Assembly (NCBI GenBank): GCA_019308645.1
Contig: JAFDHR010000086.1
Coordinates: 1-8,334, forward strand
Source: Deltaproteobacteria bacterium
GTDB lineage: Bacteria; Desulfobacterota; DSM-4660; Desulfatiglandales; B25-G16
Direction of reading: 5' to 3'
DNA length: 8,334 bases
Position 1 is the first letter of the stretch, and every line of letters begins with the position of its first letter. Positions 7,446 to 8,334 of the stretch are shown here, piece by piece. The position numbers and the translations under genes were made by a program. Below the pieces are notes generated by a model. That model did not search any database and was not told the DNA's origin. It saw only the letters and a list, made by a program, of their open reading frames with translations.

Positions 7446-7475
7446 ATTATATTTTGTACAATGCCACTTTTTCAA
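7446..7475 (-). promoter_or_regulatory. Sigma70-type promoter before the glycan operon
   Basis: TTGAAA (7475-7470) and a perfect TATAAT (7451-7446) stand 18 bases apart, between the phosphatase gene and the surface-carbohydrate gene. The start point would be near 7439, giving a leader of about 37 bases to ATG 7402 or 55 to ATG 7384. It would drive the whole block down to the acetyltransferase. The -10 box overlaps the end of the 27-codon micro-ORF. Confidence 0.55.
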
Positions 7476-7530
7476 AGGCATCTTCAACATTCTTTTCATA
7501 GTACTTAGGAACCGTTTCTAACTGCCCCAC
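7447..7530 (-). other. 27-codon micro-ORF or gene remnant in the spacer
   Basis: From GTG 7530 to TAA 7447 the minus strand reads VGQLETVPKYYEKNVEDAFE followed by KVALYKI. The composition is protein-like and resembles the C-terminal end of a larger enzyme. Stops (TAA, TAA, TAG) precede it in frame, no convincing ribosome binding site is seen before the GTG, and the promoter overlaps its 3' end. It may be the residue of a deleted gene or chance. I do not recognise it. Confidence 0.2.
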
Positions 7531-7539
7531 CTAAATTTA

Positions 7540-8178
7540 TTACTCGATTTGAAGACTAAAAAAATCTTGGGACCACCTTATCTCTGGTGCAACCTGTAAA
7601 AGTGGGGCATTTTGACCTCGTACAATACCTATAAAATCTATTCTGCATGCCATAGCCGCTCTATAGTCACTTTCAGCATCCCCAAAAAATAGACAATTTT
7701 CAGGTTGCAGACTATATTTATTAACAAGAAATTCTATATTCCTCTGTTTTGATCTTGATGAGCCCAAAACTTCACGAAAATAGGGTTTCAAGCCTCTTTG
7801 GTCGACAATCTTAATAATCTCTGCGTCTGGCGTAGCTGACACTATAAAACAAAATAATTTCTTATGCCATTTTTTCAAGAAATCTTCAGCGCCTGGAATT
7901 TCTGGAGCCGCAATTACTTCATTTGTCACCAAGCGAGAAAAAATGTAGCAAAGTTCCTGTAGCCTGTCATCATCTAAAGATATTTTTAAAAATTCTTTGT
8001 AATAATGCTGAAATTTGTCAACCCGTGTCATTCCGCCATGTCTACGGTGGTGATCTATAACCTTATCAACGAGTTCTTGTCCAAAAGGTTCAAATAGTTT
8101 GGCAAAAGCCTTTGTTTTGACCTCAACAGAATCAGCTATAACCCCATCAAAATCAAAAAAAAATGCCTTGTATCGCAT
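7540..8178 (-). CDS. HAD-family phosphatase (phosphoglycolate phosphatase / beta-phosphoglucomutase-like)
   Basis: The 212-residue protein shows all four HAD motifs: motif I FFFDFDGVIADS with nucleophile Asp9 and acid/base Asp11; motif II VSATPD with Ser114; motif III Lys144 in SSRSKQRN; motif IV FFGDAESDYRAA with Asp167 and Asp171. The helical insert between motif I and motif II marks a C1-type cap, as in phosphoglycolate phosphatase and beta-phosphoglucomutase. It should dephosphorylate a small phosphorylated metabolite in the cytoplasm; next to glycan genes, a sugar phosphate is the natural guess. I chose ATG 8178 because motif I then begins seven residues in; TTG 8190 is in frame and would add four residues (as MLSA). 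Neither has a strong ribosome binding site. The downstream gene has its own promoter, so membership of the same transcript is uncertain. Confidence 0.85.
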   Translation of the reverse strand: MRYKAFFFDFDGVIADSVEVKTKAFAKLFEPFGQELVDKVIDHHRRHGGMTRVDKFQHYYKEFLKISLDDDRLQELCYIFSRLVTNEVIAAPEIPGAEDFLKKWHKKLFCFIVSATPDAEIIKIVDQRGLKPYFREVLGSSRSKQRNIEFLVNKYSLQPENCLFFGDAESDYRAAMACRIDFIGIVRGQNAPLLQVAPEIRWSQDFFSLQIE

Positions 8179-8181
8179 GGC

Positions 8182-8207
8182 ACTTAGCAATCTTTACTTA
8201 GCAATCT
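8182..8207. repeat. Two-copy 12-bp tandem repeat at the start of the phosphatase gene
   Basis: ACTTAGCAATCT occurs at 8182-8193 and again at 8196-8207, a period of 14 bases. The left copy includes the alternative TTG start, and both lie in the leader just before ATG 8178. It could be a small slippage duplication or a paired regulator site. Confidence 0.5.
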
Positions 8208-8334
8208 AATTTTAATCATTAACCCAGATTATGCGTGAACAAAGATGAAGTGCTTTTACTAACCATTGTTCCGAGAATTTAAGCTATGTTGTTATCCATC
8301 TATTATTATCACTCAATATATAGTAGTATTTTTC
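8208..8334. other. AT-rich non-coding leader, no gene seen
   Basis: On the minus strand no reading frame of useful length crosses this segment. I looked for a promoter for the phosphatase gene: TAAAAT and CATAAT boxes occur, but none has a convincing -35 partner at 16-18 bases. No terminator-like hairpin is clear. The upstream gene, if any, lies outside the window. Confidence 0.4.

Overview
The window is an accessory region for surface-glycan modification, bordered on its left by part of an insertion sequence. Every gene I support is on the minus strand, so transcription runs from high to low coordinates. DNA composition looks moderately AT-rich, and most AT-rich in the long glycan gene at 5460-7402. 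WbpG/PseA-type amidotransferases, sugar-modifying methyltransferases and acetyltransferases and surface-carbohydrate proteins are typical of O-antigen, capsule or flagellin-glycan loci of Gram-negative environmental bacteria. Neither a ribosomal nor a core gene is present, so I do not name a genus.

Layout in transcription order. (1) 8334-8179: non-coding leader with a short tandem repeat. (2) 8178-7540: HAD-family phosphatase. (3) 7539-7403: a 137-base spacer with a good sigma70-type promoter (TTGAAA-N18-TATAAT) and a 27-codon micro-ORF of doubtful status. (4) 7402-5460: a large surface-carbohydrate biosynthesis protein (GT-B-like C-terminus), split by a frameshift at a nine-A tract. (5) 5438-4344: N-acetyl sugar amidotransferase of the WbpG/PseA family. 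(6) 4320-2962: amidase-signature hydrolase. (7) 2932-2015: zinc-ribbon plus class I SAM methyltransferase. (8) 2010-1444: GNAT acetyltransferase. Genes 4-8 are 4 to 29 bases apart and are probably one operon. (9) 1286-1: a partial IS4-type element with a small HARE-HTH (winged-helix) gene coupled to a DDE transposase, which is frameshifted at an eight-A tract and runs off the window edge.

How the genes may work together (inference): the amidotransferase would convert an N-acetyl group on a sugar to an acetamidino group. The methyltransferase and acetyltransferase would decorate the same sugar, and the large protein would build or transfer the glycan. No HisH/HisF-type ammonia supplier is visible. 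The amidase, next in the operon, is an untested candidate for that role.

The most striking non-coding signal is at the start of the IS operon. A 12-bp hairpin buries the Shine-Dalgarno sequence of the HARE-HTH gene, and the element's own promoter is placed so that its transcript should start inside the left arm. This resembles the fold-back protection against read-through transcription known for IS10 and IS50. It is plausible here because the IS lies directly downstream of a co-directional operon with no visible terminator between them. Both broken genes (transposase and glycan gene) need exactly one extra A in a poly-A run, which points to assembly error, slippage-based expression or phase variation.
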